A stretch of 30,803 nucleotides of DNA from the NCBI GenBank assembly GCA_964582875.1, contig CAZOTZ010000008.1, positions 1-30,803 of the forward strand. The letters are read 5' to 3'. A model generated the notes under the pieces. That model saw nothing but the letters and a program-made list of their open reading frames with translations, was not told where the DNA came from and did not search any database. Positions 1 through 7,860 of this stretch are shown piece after piece. The first letter of the stretch is position 1; each line of letters begins with the position of its first letter. Made by a program: the position numbers and the translations under genes. Source of the DNA: JAADDV01 sp964582875. GTDB lineage: Bacteria > Aquificota > Aquificia > Aquificales > Hydrogenothermaceae.

Positions 1-724
1 CTTTATTTTTTATCTCCCTGATAATTTCATCTACAGTGAATTTTTCAGGAACAATACATACAGACAGCCCTTCCTTTTCAACAGCTTTCTTTGTTGTACT
101 GCCTATAACTGTAATACAGACTTCCTTCAGGTATTCTCTACCTTTTTCCTTAAAAATAGCAAGAAAGTTTCTAAATGTGGATGGACTTGTGAAAACCACA
201 AAATCTATTTCCTTTTTTTCAAATAAATCTTTTACTTTTTCTTTGTTTTCAGGGATATTCAGGATTGTTTCGTAAACAGGAATAACTCTTATCTCTTTAA
301 CTTTATTTACAAGATTGTCTATAAGTGTGTTCATTCCTTTTTTTGCCCGGGGAATAAGAATTTTTTTATCTACAAAAAAATCAATATTTTTTAAAAAGAA
401 ATCTGAAAGACCTTCAGAAGAAAATACATCTGGAACTATCACATCTTTGAAACCTATTTTTTCAAGGTTTGCTTTTGTCTTTTCCCCTACAGCAATAATA
501 ATCTTTTCTCTGAGAGTTTCTGGTTTTACCTTCATAAAAAAGTACTTAACAGCGTTTTTACTTGTGAAAACAAAAACATCATAGTTGTAAATATCCTCTA
601 AAGGAAAATCTAACGGAACAGTCTTTATTGTTGGGAAAACAACTGCTTCTAAACCGTACTTCTTTATTTTTTCTGCAAATTTTTCTGACTCTCCTTTTTC
701 CCTTGTGATAAGAACCTTCTTCAT
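1..724 (-). CDS. hemD: Uroporphyrinogen-III synthase HemD (3' end off the window)
   Basis: HemD cyclises hydroxymethylbilane to uroporphyrinogen III, the branch point for haem, sirohaem and cobalamin, in the cytosol. Translating the minus strand from the ATG at 724 gives an open frame of at least 241 residues that leaves the window at base 1. It begins MKKVLITREKGESEKFAEKI and contains the family's typical pieces: the ITR start, FVFTSKNAVKYFF near residue 50, a central VGEKTKANLEKIGF, a VVFTSPSTFRNF segment in the second lobe, and VIGSTTKKAVEKEGL near the end. These match the two-lobed HemD fold. Typical family members are about 250 residues, so little is missing. The ATG overlaps the stop of the K+ channel gene by four bases (ATGA), implying translational coupling. 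The identification rests on motif recognition and is firm. Confidence 0.9.
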   Translation of the reverse strand, partial: MKKVLITREKGESEKFAEKIKKYGLEAVVFPTIKTVPLDFPLEDIYNYDVFVFTSKNAVKYFFMKVKPETLREKIIIAVGEKTKANLEKIGFKDVIVPDVFSSEGLSDFFLKNIDFFVDKKILIPRAKKGMNTLIDNLVNKVKEIRVIPVYETILNIPENKEKVKDLFEKKEIDFVVFTSPSTFRNFLAIFKEKGREYLKEVCITVIGSTTKKAVEKEGLSVCIVPEKFTVDEIIREIKNK

Positions 725-2283
725 TCTTCTTCATCTCCACCTGATGGAATAAAGAATACATAATCTGTTTCTTCTAATTTAAAATCATCTTTTGGATTTA
801 GATGTATTTTTCTCCTCCTTTCTACAGCAACAGGAAGATACCCGTATTCCCTTGCAATCCTTAAAAGCTCTCCAAAGTTTTCAAACTTTCCAAGTTCTTT
901 AATTTTTATTTTTTTAATACCTTTTTCTTTATCAACAAATGCTTTTATCAGTGATGTAGCTCCAGGGTTTAAAATACTTGAAAACATTATCTTTCCTAAT
1001 ATCTGACCGTGTATTATAACTTCCTGAACTTTCATTCTCCTTTTAAAAATATCAGCATCTTCATCAAGTAAAACTTCAACGTAAAGATGAACCTTTGGAT
1101 TAAGGGTCTTTATAAGCATTGCAGCCAGAGCAGTTCTTGCATCTATATTTCTTTCAGATAAATCTTCCTCTCTTTCTGCGACGATAACAACATGTTCAGC
1201 CTTTTCTATACCAACTTCCATAAGAATATTTTCATGTATAAAATCTCCCCTTTTGTATAAAATATCCCTTGGAAGCTCAATTCCCATTTCTGTTTTAGGA
1301 ACATTTGTCACTATCACAACAGGTTTTTCTTTTTCTATCTTCATGCTCATTATCTCTTTTACTATCTCTTCAGCTGTTTCATTCCATCCACATATAACAA
1401 TATGATTTTCAAGATTTTCCATCTTTAAAGCACCCTCCTTTAAAGTCATAAGCCTACTAACAAGAGCCGCAGAGAAAGCACCTGATAGAACAGCCATAAG
1501 AACAATACCACCTGAAATCATTATAGATGTTATAAGTCTTCCTTCTGGGGAGATTGGGGTTATATCCCCATATCCAACTGTTGATATAGTAACGATACCC
1601 CAGTAAACAGCATGCCACATAGATTCAAAAGTTTTATTTCCAGCATGGTACTCAAATATGTACACAAGCATAGAAAGTAAAACTACCCATGTTGCAAGTG
1701 TAAAGAAAATAAATAAAAACAGATATCCCTGTTCTTTTACTGCAAATAGAAAACTTTTTATAGCTCCACCGTACCTTATTACCTTTAAAATTCTTAAAAC
1801 TCTGAGTATTCTAAATGCCCTTAACGGTCTTATAATAGGAAGGATAGATAAGAGGTCTATTATTGCGTATGGTGTAATCATCCATCTGAGCTTAGGTTTT
1901 AAGGCATCATAAAAGGCAAAGACATACTTTTTAAAACCTCTTAAATACTCCCTTTCAAGCAAAGCATTCTCAAAATCCTTTGAAAAATCAGATATAACCC
2001 AAAGTCTTGCTATATACTCAACAAAGAAGAACCATAAAGAAGCCTCCTCATAATCATAGAGAAAAACATCAAGGTCTGGGGGAAGATTCCTTTCAATAGG
2101 GGTAAACTCTAAAATAACTCCAATAGAAGATGTAAGAACTATAAAAAGGGCAAAAACATTGTAAATCTGGTTATATGGGCTGTTTTCATTTTCAAGAATG
2201 TTGTAAAGCCATATTTTTGTTAATCTTATTTTATTCTTGAGAACTTTTTTTATATCAGATTTGGAAAAATAAATACTGTTCAA
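721..2283 (-). CDS. Voltage-gated-like K+ channel with C-terminal RCK (TrkA-N/TrkA-C) domain
   Basis: This 520-aa inner-membrane protein should conduct K+ under cytosolic ligand control. Six membrane segments lie between about residues 40 and 280. The S4-like helix (about 152-171, RPLRAFRILRVLRILKVIR) has arginines or lysines at every third position, as in voltage sensors. The selectivity filter TVGYGD is at about 235-240. A cytosolic RCK domain starts at about 294 with HIVICGWNETAEEIVKEI, the MthK-like variant in which the second glycine of the Rossmann motif is replaced, and a TrkA-C lobe covers about 425-515. The start is TTG, chosen because AAGGA sits six bases upstream and because the stop of epmA is only nine bases away. 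The stop overlaps hemD. Which ion or nucleotide the RCK domain binds cannot be read from the sequence. Confidence 0.9.
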   Translation of the reverse strand: MNSIYFSKSDIKKVLKNKIRLTKIWLYNILENENSPYNQIYNVFALFIVLTSSIGVILEFTPIERNLPPDLDVFLYDYEEASLWFFFVEYIARLWVISDFSKDFENALLEREYLRGFKKYVFAFYDALKPKLRWMITPYAIIDLLSILPIIRPLRAFRILRVLRILKVIRYGGAIKSFLFAVKEQGYLFLFIFFTLATWVVLLSMLVYIFEYHAGNKTFESMWHAVYWGIVTISTVGYGDITPISPEGRLITSIMISGGIVLMAVLSGAFSAALVSRLMTLKEGALKMENLENHIVICGWNETAEEIVKEIMSMKIEKEKPVVIVTNVPKTEMGIELPRDILYKRGDFIHENILMEVGIEKAEHVVIVAEREEDLSERNIDARTALAAMLIKTLNPKVHLYVEVLLDEDADIFKRRMKVQEVIIHGQILGKIMFSSILNPGATSLIKAFVDKEKGIKKIKIKELGKFENFGELLRIAREYGYLPVAVERRRKIHLNPKDDFKLEETDYVFFIPSGGDEEE

Positions 2284-2292
2284 AACAAGTCC

Positions 2293-3237
2293 TTAAATAT
2301 CTTTAATATTTTTTTTATTTAACAAAACCATCAGAAGCCTGTCAATACCTAAAGAAGCGCCACTACACTCTGGAAGATTTTTTAAACTTTCTAAAAACTT
2401 TTCATCAATTGGAAAATCTTTTCCTGTTTCTTCTTTTTTTCTTTTAATATCAAGACTTAATCTCTTTTTAATCTCTTTATAATCATTCTCTTCATAATAA
2501 CCGTTCACAAGCTCAAGGCCATTTATATATCCTTCAAACCTCTTTCCTTTCCCATTTTGAACTTTTGCTAAAGCTGACATCTCAGGGGGATAATTGTATA
2601 TAAAAGCAGGTTTTTCTTTACCAAGGTTTGGTTCAACATAAAAGGCATACACAGTAAAAAAAGCAGTTTCCCAATCCATTTCGTCTATTCCTGAATGTTT
2701 CATATCTGATTTATAAAGAAAATCTATAAGGGCATCATAGCTGTCTGGATATACCCCTGTATACCGGTAAAACGCCTCATCAACTGTTATCTTTTCCCAG
2801 TTTGAAAGGTCATAAACCCTATTTCCAAAAACAATTTTACTTTTTTTATACAGAGAAATAGCAGATTGAACAAATATATTAACTGTGTCTTCCATAAGGT
2901 CATCAAGATTGTATCCAACCCTATACCACTCAAGCATTGTAAACTCAACTTTATGCCTGCTTGAACCTTCATAGTTTCTGAACACTTTTGTTATCTGGTA
3001 TATATCCTGTTTTATATGTGAGAGAATTATCTTCATCTCATATTCAGGGGAGGTGTGGAGATAACCTTTCCTTCTATTATCACCACTATCCCAGAACTCA
3101 ACCTCTACAGGATACACGTTACTGTCAAGGTTAGGATACTCCCTCAAAATATCAGTAAAAACCTCAACAGCCCCTGTAAGCTCAAAGTAATTCCTTATAG
3201 CCTTAAAGACTTTCGCTTTCTGAAGATGAACACTCAC
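2293..3237 (-). CDS. epmA: Elongation factor P beta-lysine ligase EpmA (GenX/PoxA), class II LysRS-like
   Basis: EpmA activates (R)-beta-lysine with ATP and attaches it to a conserved lysine of elongation factor P, which helps ribosomes through polyproline stretches. The 314-aa product is a class II aminoacyl-tRNA synthetase catalytic core without the N-terminal anticodon-binding OB domain, as expected (E. coli EpmA is about 325 aa). TSPEYEMK lies at 62-69, motif 2 (FRNYEGSSRHKVEFTMLEWY) at about 86-105, VEPNLGKEKPAF at 201-212, ELVNGYYE near 242, and motif 3 (GASLGIDRLLMVLL) near 293-306. The start is GTG and overlaps the mqnA stop by four bases (GTGA). Neither epmB (lysine 2,3-aminomutase) nor efp is in the window. 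A lysyl-tRNA synthetase is unlikely given the missing tRNA-binding domain. Confidence 0.92.
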   Translation of the reverse strand: MSVHLQKAKVFKAIRNYFELTGAVEVFTDILREYPNLDSNVYPVEVEFWDSGDNRRKGYLHTSPEYEMKIILSHIKQDIYQITKVFRNYEGSSRHKVEFTMLEWYRVGYNLDDLMEDTVNIFVQSAISLYKKSKIVFGNRVYDLSNWEKITVDEAFYRYTGVYPDSYDALIDFLYKSDMKHSGIDEMDWETAFFTVYAFYVEPNLGKEKPAFIYNYPPEMSALAKVQNGKGKRFEGYINGLELVNGYYEENDYKEIKKRLSLDIKRKKEETGKDFPIDEKFLESLKNLPECSGASLGIDRLLMVLLNKKNIKDI

Positions 3238-4022
3238 TTTATAAACCTGAATAAAGGAGTCTTGTCTATCAAACCTAATTTTTTTAAATAACTGGAGAAC
3301 ATGTTAAGACTCTTCATATGTTCTTCTGAAAGGCAGTAATCAAGGCTTTTTAGATATCTAACAGAAAAACTTTTATCTATATCTTTGTCTGATTTTTCCA
3401 CAAAAAACTCAGGATTTTTAAAAAATTTTTCCTTTGACAATTTCAGAGTATTATAAAAAAGATTTACTTTTTGTTTGTTTTTCTGATAAAACTCCTCCCG
3501 TACACACCAGAGGGCGAAAACAAACGGAAGCTTTGTTTCCCTGTACCATACAGCAGAAAGGTCATAAACATAACTGAACCTATCCTTGAATTCTATAGCA
3601 TTGTCTCCTATAAGGAGAACTGATTTTTTTTCAATATCTTTTGTATCCTCAAGCTCCTTAAACTCAACATCTTTTTTCCATATCTCTTTAAAAACAACAA
3701 AAGTTAAAAATCTTGAGGTTTTTGAAGCTTTTGTTAAATAGACTGTTGATATATCCTCTACAGGTACATTTGAAAAAATAGCCACAGAATGCACTTTATT
3801 AAGAGCACTTATAGACAAATCAGGGAAAATAAGGTACTTATCAAAATTCTGTATGTACTCTGCAGATGAGATAAATCCTATATCTATTTTATTCTCCCTT
3901 ATAAGCCTGTTTATATCAGATGGTCTTCCTTTCACAAGCTCAACATTAACATCAGGTTTAACACCTGTTATCCCAAAATCAAAAGGAAGAGTGTTTAAAA
4001 AATCAATCCAGCCTACCTTCAT
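3234..4022 (-). CDS. mqnA: Chorismate dehydratase MqnA (futalosine menaquinone pathway)
   Basis: MqnA dehydrates chorismate to 3-[(1-carboxyvinyl)oxy]benzoate, the first step of the futalosine route to menaquinone. The 262-aa protein has the periplasmic-binding-protein-like fold without a signal peptide. Family signatures are visible: IDFLNTLPFDFG at the N-terminus, GRPSDINRLIRENKIDIGFISSAEY near 32-56, KASKTSRFLTFVVF near 97-110, VLLIGDNAIEF near 134-144, and the LPFVFALWCVREEF segment near 164-177. These, together with its length, distinguish it from MqnD. The ATG lies nine bases after the TauE/SafE stop and the gene overlaps epmA. No other mqn genes are nearby, so the pathway is scattered in this genome. 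Low-potential menaquinone use fits an anaerobic or microaerophilic thermophile. Confidence 0.9.
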   Translation of the reverse strand: MKVGWIDFLNTLPFDFGITGVKPDVNVELVKGRPSDINRLIRENKIDIGFISSAEYIQNFDKYLIFPDLSISALNKVHSVAIFSNVPVEDISTVYLTKASKTSRFLTFVVFKEIWKKDVEFKELEDTKDIEKKSVLLIGDNAIEFKDRFSYVYDLSAVWYRETKLPFVFALWCVREEFYQKNKQKVNLFYNTLKLSKEKFFKNPEFFVEKSDKDIDKSFSVRYLKSLDYCLSEEHMKSLNMFSSYLKKLGLIDKTPLFRFIK

Positions 4023-4031
4023 ATAAAACTC

Positions 4032-5078
4032 TTAACCTTTTTTGTGTTCTTCTTTTTCCATATAAATCTCTATGATAACTTTTAGCCTGTGGGCTATTGA
4101 GCTTATAATAAATCCAGCTATAAGACTGATAACAATAACAGAGATAGAATATAGTTCAGGATGTTCAAAAGCAAACTTTGATATCAGATTATCTGTTATT
4201 TTTACAGCTTCTTTATGTTGTGGTTTTTCAAAGAAAAGCTGATAAAAACTCATAACAGCCACAGCAGAAACTAAAGAAGCCATAATGAACTTTATATGCT
4301 CTTTCTTTACCCTTTGTCCAAAAGCAGCACCGAAAACAGCTCCAAATGAAGAGCCAGCCATAAGTATAAGGGCAAGAATAACATCAACACCGTGGTTAAC
4401 TGTTCCGTGGAAAAATGTTAGAAAGGATGTTACAAAAATCATCTGAAAGAGACTCATACCTACAGCTTTCTGAACTTCAAACTTTGCAAGGTATATTAAA
4501 GCAGGAATAATAACAAAACCTCCTCCTACACCCATAACAGCAGCTAAAAAGCCAGCTAAAGCTCCTATCCCTATAGGAACAAGAACAGAAATCTCTGAAA
4601 ACTGAAATCTCATTTTAAAAGGAAGTGAGTTTATAAAGTTCTCAAGCTTAGACTCTTTTTTCTCCTTCTTCTTACCAAGGACGTCAAGAAACATTGTTAT
4701 TCCTGTAAAACCTAAATAAAACGTATATAGAGAAAGTACAAATGTTCTGAAATGACCTGCATCTTCAAGTAACTTAGCAAGTAAAACTCCAAAGCCTCCT
4801 CCAAAAAAGCCAGAAAGAACCATAATCCAGCCCATCTTAAGGTCAACATTTTTTAAACGTAGATGGGAAAGGAAACCTGAAACTGTTGCACCTACCATCT
4901 GGGCTACAGAAGTACCAACAGTCACAATAGGTGGAATTCCAAGTTTTATTAAAGCAGGATTAAGGATTATACCGCCACCAATCCCAAGTAATCCTGAAAA
5001 AAAGCCAACTACAAGACCAAGGAGAATAACTGCTAAAAGATTAACATGGACATCAGCAACAGGAAGGTATATATCCAA
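4032..5078 (-). CDS. TauE/SafE family permease (sulfite/anion exporter-like)
   Basis: The 348-aa membrane protein contains the internal two-fold repeat of the TauE/SafE (DUF81) family: GLLGIGGGIILNPALIKLGI near residues 30-50 and GVGGGFVIIPALIYLAKF near 183-200, each followed by a conserved VGTS or VGMSLFQ helix start. About eight hydrophobic segments are present. The protein is longer than the typical 250-280 aa because of a linker of about 35 residues rich in Lys and Glu (134-160) between the halves and an extra C-terminal membrane helix (about 310-333). Family members move sulfite, sulfoacetate or other organic sulfur anions, usually outward. The substrate here is unknown; a sulfur-oxidising lifestyle would make sulfite plausible, but that is inference. 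ATG start with GGAGG about ten bases upstream. Confidence 0.85.
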   Translation of the reverse strand: MDIYLPVADVHVNLLAVILLGLVVGFFSGLLGIGGGIILNPALIKLGIPPIVTVGTSVAQMVGATVSGFLSHLRLKNVDLKMGWIMVLSGFFGGGFGVLLAKLLEDAGHFRTFVLSLYTFYLGFTGITMFLDVLGKKKEKKESKLENFINSLPFKMRFQFSEISVLVPIGIGALAGFLAAVMGVGGGFVIIPALIYLAKFEVQKAVGMSLFQMIFVTSFLTFFHGTVNHGVDVILALILMAGSSFGAVFGAAFGQRVKKEHIKFIMASLVSAVAVMSFYQLFFEKPQHKEAVKITDNLISKFAFEHPELYSISVIVISLIAGFIISSIAHRLKVIIEIYMEKEEHKKG

Positions 5079-5110
5079 AAGACAACCTCCAAAGATTATT
5101 CAAAATCAAT

Positions 5111-5116
5111 ATTATA
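5111..5116 (-). promoter_or_regulatory. Candidate -10 element upstream of the TauE/SafE gene
   Basis: The minus strand reads TATAAT here, 33 bases before the ATG at 5078, in the 51-base gap between the AI-2E transporter and the permease. No good -35 hexamer lies 16-18 bases upstream (the best is TTCTGT, inside the upstream coding end). It could be an internal promoter of the long leftward transcription unit. Confidence 0.3.
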
Positions 5117-5129
5117 TTCCAACGATAAC

Positions 5130-6197
5130 CTAAACAGAATGAACGTATTTTTGTTTAAACAAAACAAGGAGATTATCAACAAGGACAAGTATTATAGGAG
5201 CGAGAAAAACTCCTAAAAATCCAAATATTTTAAGACCCCCAAGGATTGCAAAAACAAGAACTATAGGATGTATATTAGTCTTATCTCCGATAACAACAGG
5301 CTTTATTATGTTGTCAACTATACTTATAACAAACGTCCCATAAAGTGTAAAAATAATCCCTGGTACAAGACCTATAGCAAAAATAGAATAAACAGCAATA
5401 GGAACCCACACAAGAGCAGCACCACCGATAGGTAAAAAAGCAGCTATAAAAGTCATAAAAGCCCAGAAAAGACTGAATTTAATACCAAGGAAGAAATAAC
5501 CAATAAAAGAAAGAATCCCCTGGGCTATAGCTGTGAAAACAGAGCCTAAAACCACACCTTGTATAGCTCTATATGTTTTTAAAACAAGGAAAGATTTTTC
5601 TTTATCAGGTAAAGGTATCAGCTCATAAACCCTACTGTAAAACTTTTCCCCTTCTTTAAACAGGAAAAAAATAGTCATCAGCATCATAACAAGGTCAAAT
5701 ATGAATATAGTAATGTTTACAAAGATACTTTTACTCTGGTTTATAAAAAAAGCGAGGAGGTTATTTATCATGTTTCTCACAACAGTATCAAATTTAACAT
5801 CTACATTTAGAGTGTGTAGAAAAGTCATAAACTTCTGGTGTATGTAAGGAATAACAGGCAGTTTTTGTATAAATGAGTTCAGGTTTTCTATCTCTGATAC
5901 ATTTTTGACAATAACAGGATAGAGAGACAAAAACTCATTAGAAAGGAACACAACCAAAAATATAGACGGAATAATTATAAAAAGAAAAACAATAACTGTT
6001 GAAAGTAAAGAAGAAACTAAAGCATTCTTAAGTTTTTTTCTGAAAAACTGATTTAAAGGATGAAATATTATTGATATGAGTATACTCAAAATAAGAACTT
6101 TTAAAAAAGGTTCAAAAAGAAGATAAGAAAGAAAAAGAAAAAAAGAAAGAGACAGGAAAAAGAAAATATTTCCTATCTGCCCAAAGTTAGAATTCAA
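5130..6197 (-). CDS. AI-2E family transporter (PerM-like)
   Basis: This 355-aa polytopic inner-membrane protein belongs to the AI-2E/PerM family (formerly UPF0118). Two hydrophobic hairpins occupy about residues 10-45 and 60-90. A less hydrophobic stretch at 95-160 is followed by the conserved C-terminal half: LVMMLMTIFFLFKEGEKF near 168-185, a VVLGSVFTAIAQGILSFIGYFFLG helix, the FLPIGGAALVWVPIAVY segment, and the final INIIKP-type region (VDNIIKPVVIGDKTNIHP). The start is TTG eight bases after the stop of a 32-aa membrane peptide, with no strong ribosome binding site of its own, so it is probably coupled to that peptide. Members export small molecules or act in Na+/H+ antiport; no substrate can be assigned here. 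Confidence 0.85.
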   Translation of the reverse strand: MNSNFGQIGNIFFFLSLSFFLFLSYLLFEPFLKVLILSILISIIFHPLNQFFRKKLKNALVSSLLSTVIVFLFIIIPSIFLVVFLSNEFLSLYPVIVKNVSEIENLNSFIQKLPVIPYIHQKFMTFLHTLNVDVKFDTVVRNMINNLLAFFINQSKSIFVNITIFIFDLVMMLMTIFFLFKEGEKFYSRVYELIPLPDKEKSFLVLKTYRAIQGVVLGSVFTAIAQGILSFIGYFFLGIKFSLFWAFMTFIAAFLPIGGAALVWVPIAVYSIFAIGLVPGIIFTLYGTFVISIVDNIIKPVVIGDKTNIHPIVLVFAILGGLKIFGFLGVFLAPIILVLVDNLLVLFKQKYVHSV

Positions 6198-6205
6198 TGT
6201 TTATA

Positions 6206-6304
6206 CTACTCTTCTCCTCTTTTAAGTGCTGCTCCAATGTAAGCAACAATGAAAGTAAAAATAGAAAATGCCGTCATGATAATAAAAGCAAGCCATGTTT
6301 TCAT
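6206..6304 (-). CDS. 32-aa single-pass membrane peptide
   Basis: The frame from the ATG at 6304 encodes 32 residues: a start (MKTWLAF), one uninterrupted hydrophobic helix of about 22 residues, and a charged end (AALKRGEE). A near-perfect GAGGAGGT ribosome binding site sits seven bases upstream, much stronger than that of the following AI-2E gene, whose TTG lies eight bases after this stop. This arrangement supports real translation and coupling. The shape, with N-in helix and a basic/acidic tail ending in RGEE, resembles small accessory subunits of transporters and oxidases, but I do not recognise a named family. A role as partner of the AI-2E transporter is a guess from position. It could instead be a leader peptide controlling the downstream gene. 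Confidence 0.65.
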   Translation of the reverse strand: MKTWLAFIIMTAFSIFTFIVAYIGAALKRGEE

Positions 6305-6373
6305 CTCATAGACCTCCTCAGGTACATCTTATTATTAAGAATAAAGTATCCTATAAAAAAAGTCTACGTCAAG

Positions 6374-7177
6374 TTAACTCTTTTCAAGAAGCTCCATAGC
6401 TTCATCTACAGAAATTCCTTCGTGAACTATCTTAGATAAAACGTAAGTTATTTTTGCAACATCATCATGCTGGAATATGTTTCTTCCTACAGAAAGCCCT
6501 GCACAACCTGCAACAACAACAGCATCGTAAATCATCTGAAGCAGTTCCCTGTCTGAGCTAACCTTAGGACCTCCAGCAATTACAACAGGGACAGGGCAAC
6601 CTTCAACTACTTTTCTGAAACTTTCAGGGTCTCCTGTGTAAGGAACTTTTACTATATCTGCCCCAAGCTCTGCTCCAATCCTTGCTATATGAGCTACAGC
6701 ATCAGGGTCAAATGGATTTTTTACCTCTGGTCCTCTGTAGTACAGCATGGCAACAAGGGGCATCTGCCAGTCTAAACAGGCTTTAGATACTGCTCCAAAA
6801 TCCTTTAGCATCTGTTTTTCATCTTCTGCTCCTACATTTACATGGATTGAGACACCATCAGCCCCAAGTTTTATAGCTTCCTCAACACTGCATACAAGAA
6901 CTTTGTCATTTTTCCTTAAAGAAAGGTCTGTTGATGCAGACATATGAACTATAAGACCAACATCTTTACCTTTTCCTCTATGCCCCTGCTCAACCATACC
7001 TTTGTGGAGAATAATTGCGTTAGCTCCTCCTTCAGCTATTTTCTGAACAGTTTCTTTTATGTTAATAATACCTTTCATAGGTCCAGAGCTTACCCCATGG
7101 TCCATAGGAACAATAACAGTTTTACCTGTATCTCTGTTCATTATCCTTTCTAATCTGACCCTTTTTCCTATTCCCAA
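6374..7177 (-). CDS. Archaeal-type class I aldolase / 2-amino-3,7-dideoxy-D-threo-hept-6-ulosonate (ADH) synthase
   Basis: The 267-aa protein is a DeoC/LsrF-type TIM barrel closely resembling methanogen ADH synthase, which condenses L-aspartate semialdehyde with a fructose-1-phosphate-derived sugar for an alternative route to 3-dehydroquinate. The presumed catalytic residues are present: Asp26 in VPMDHG, Tyr146 in LVAMLYYRG, and the Schiff-base Lys177 in ADIVKVPYTGD; aligned from memory with the methanogen enzyme these are Asp33, Tyr153 and Lys184. VVIAGGPK (198-205) and GLSVGRNIFQH bind phosphate. The start is TTG, decided by an AGGAGG seven bases upstream. Related enzymes act as fructose-1,6-bisphosphate aldolases, and the sequence alone does not settle which activity dominates. 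It sits between two small membrane-protein genes. Confidence 0.85.
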   Translation of the reverse strand: MGIGKRVRLERIMNRDTGKTVIVPMDHGVSSGPMKGIINIKETVQKIAEGGANAIILHKGMVEQGHRGKGKDVGLIVHMSASTDLSLRKNDKVLVCSVEEAIKLGADGVSIHVNVGAEDEKQMLKDFGAVSKACLDWQMPLVAMLYYRGPEVKNPFDPDAVAHIARIGAELGADIVKVPYTGDPESFRKVVEGCPVPVVIAGGPKVSSDRELLQMIYDAVVVAGCAGLSVGRNIFQHDDVAKITYVLSKIVHEGISVDEAMELLEKS

Positions 7178-7199
7178 TTTTTTTCCTCCTATTTCCTTT

Positions 7200-7343
7200 T
7201 TAAATAATTTTACCAGCGAGATATCCTAAAATGAAAGAAATCACTGCTACTATAATGATTTTTTTATCAATACCAGCAGAAGATTTATAGGAAAAACTTT
7301 TTTTATTCCTCTCTTTCATATAATCCCTGTCGTAAAGTCCCAT
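7200..7343 (-). CDS. 47-aa 'GLYDRDYM' small membrane protein
   Basis: The frame from the ATG at 7343 encodes 47 residues. It starts MGLYDRDYMKERNKKSFSY, has a short polar linker, and ends in one hydrophobic helix of about 18 residues with a GYLAGK end (KKIIIVAVISFILGYLAGKII). The N-terminal YDRDY(M/Y)(R/K) motif recurs, to my knowledge, at the very start of small bacterial membrane proteins of unknown function, which supports this as a real gene. It begins two bases after the HIT gene stop and lies 22 bases before the ADH synthase. The ribosome binding site is weak (GAGGTTAACG), consistent with coupling to the gene upstream. The helix looks like a C-terminal anchor that leaves the motif in the cytosol. 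No function can be assigned. Confidence 0.75.
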   Translation of the reverse strand: MGLYDRDYMKERNKKSFSYKSSAGIDKKIIIVAVISFILGYLAGKII

Positions 7344-7345
7344 CG

Positions 7346-7840
7346 TTAACCTCTTTTTATCTCTTCCATAGCTTTTTTTATCTTAAAATATATCTCTTTT
7401 AAATCCTGTGAAATAACTTTTACCTCTCCTAAAACAGGCATAAAGTTTGTGTCTCCTATCCACCTTGGAACTATATGGTTATGTATATGCTCCTCAAGTC
7501 CTGCCCCTGCAGCTCTTCCAAGGTTATACCCAAGGTTAAAACCGTGGGGATTTAAAGCTTTTTTCAAAGCTTCAACTGAAAATTGTGTCAGGTCTGAAAT
7601 TTCATGGAGTGTTTCCCTGTCAAGCTTTGTGAAATCTCCAATATGTTCATTGGGACACACCATAAGATGACCTGCATTATAAGGGTACAGGTTCATTATA
7701 ATAAATGCTTTTTTTCCCCTGTATAGGACAAGATTTTTTTCATCATCATTAGATTTATATGCGTTGCATAAGAAACATCCATCCTGTTTGTCGTACTCTT
7801 CTATATACTGGCTTCTCCATGGAGAGTATAGTCTTTCCAT
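7346..7840 (-). CDS. HIT family protein (histidine-triad nucleotide hydrolase/AP4A phosphorylase-like)
   Basis: The 164-aa protein belongs to the HIT superfamily, which hydrolyses or transfers nucleotides from substrates such as Ap4A or AMP-lysine. The active-site triad is HIHNHIVPRW at about 118-127 (HxHxH). The N-terminus MERLYSPWRSQYIEEY is the ERLWAPWR-type start of the subfamily related to Ap4A phosphorylase/Fhit. Cys22 and Cys25 (CFLC) could form part of the small zinc site seen in many bacterial HIT proteins. LYPYNAGHLMVCPNEH near 51-66 is the conserved substrate-binding segment. ATG start with AAGGAGG six bases upstream. It follows gspF after 20 bases. There is no functional tie to secretion; it is probably a passenger of the operon. 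Confidence 0.9.
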   Translation of the reverse strand: MERLYSPWRSQYIEEYDKQDGCFLCNAYKSNDDEKNLVLYRGKKAFIIMNLYPYNAGHLMVCPNEHIGDFTKLDRETLHEISDLTQFSVEALKKALNPHGFNLGYNLGRAAGAGLEEHIHNHIVPRWIGDTNFMPVLGEVKVISQDLKEIYFKIKKAMEEIKRG

Positions 7841-7860
7841 TGAAACCTCCTTGTTATTTA

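Noticed and set aside
579..761. 60-residue open frame on the minus strand near the left edge
   Set aside because: Overlaps the true hemD start in another frame; the hemD frame has the family motifs.
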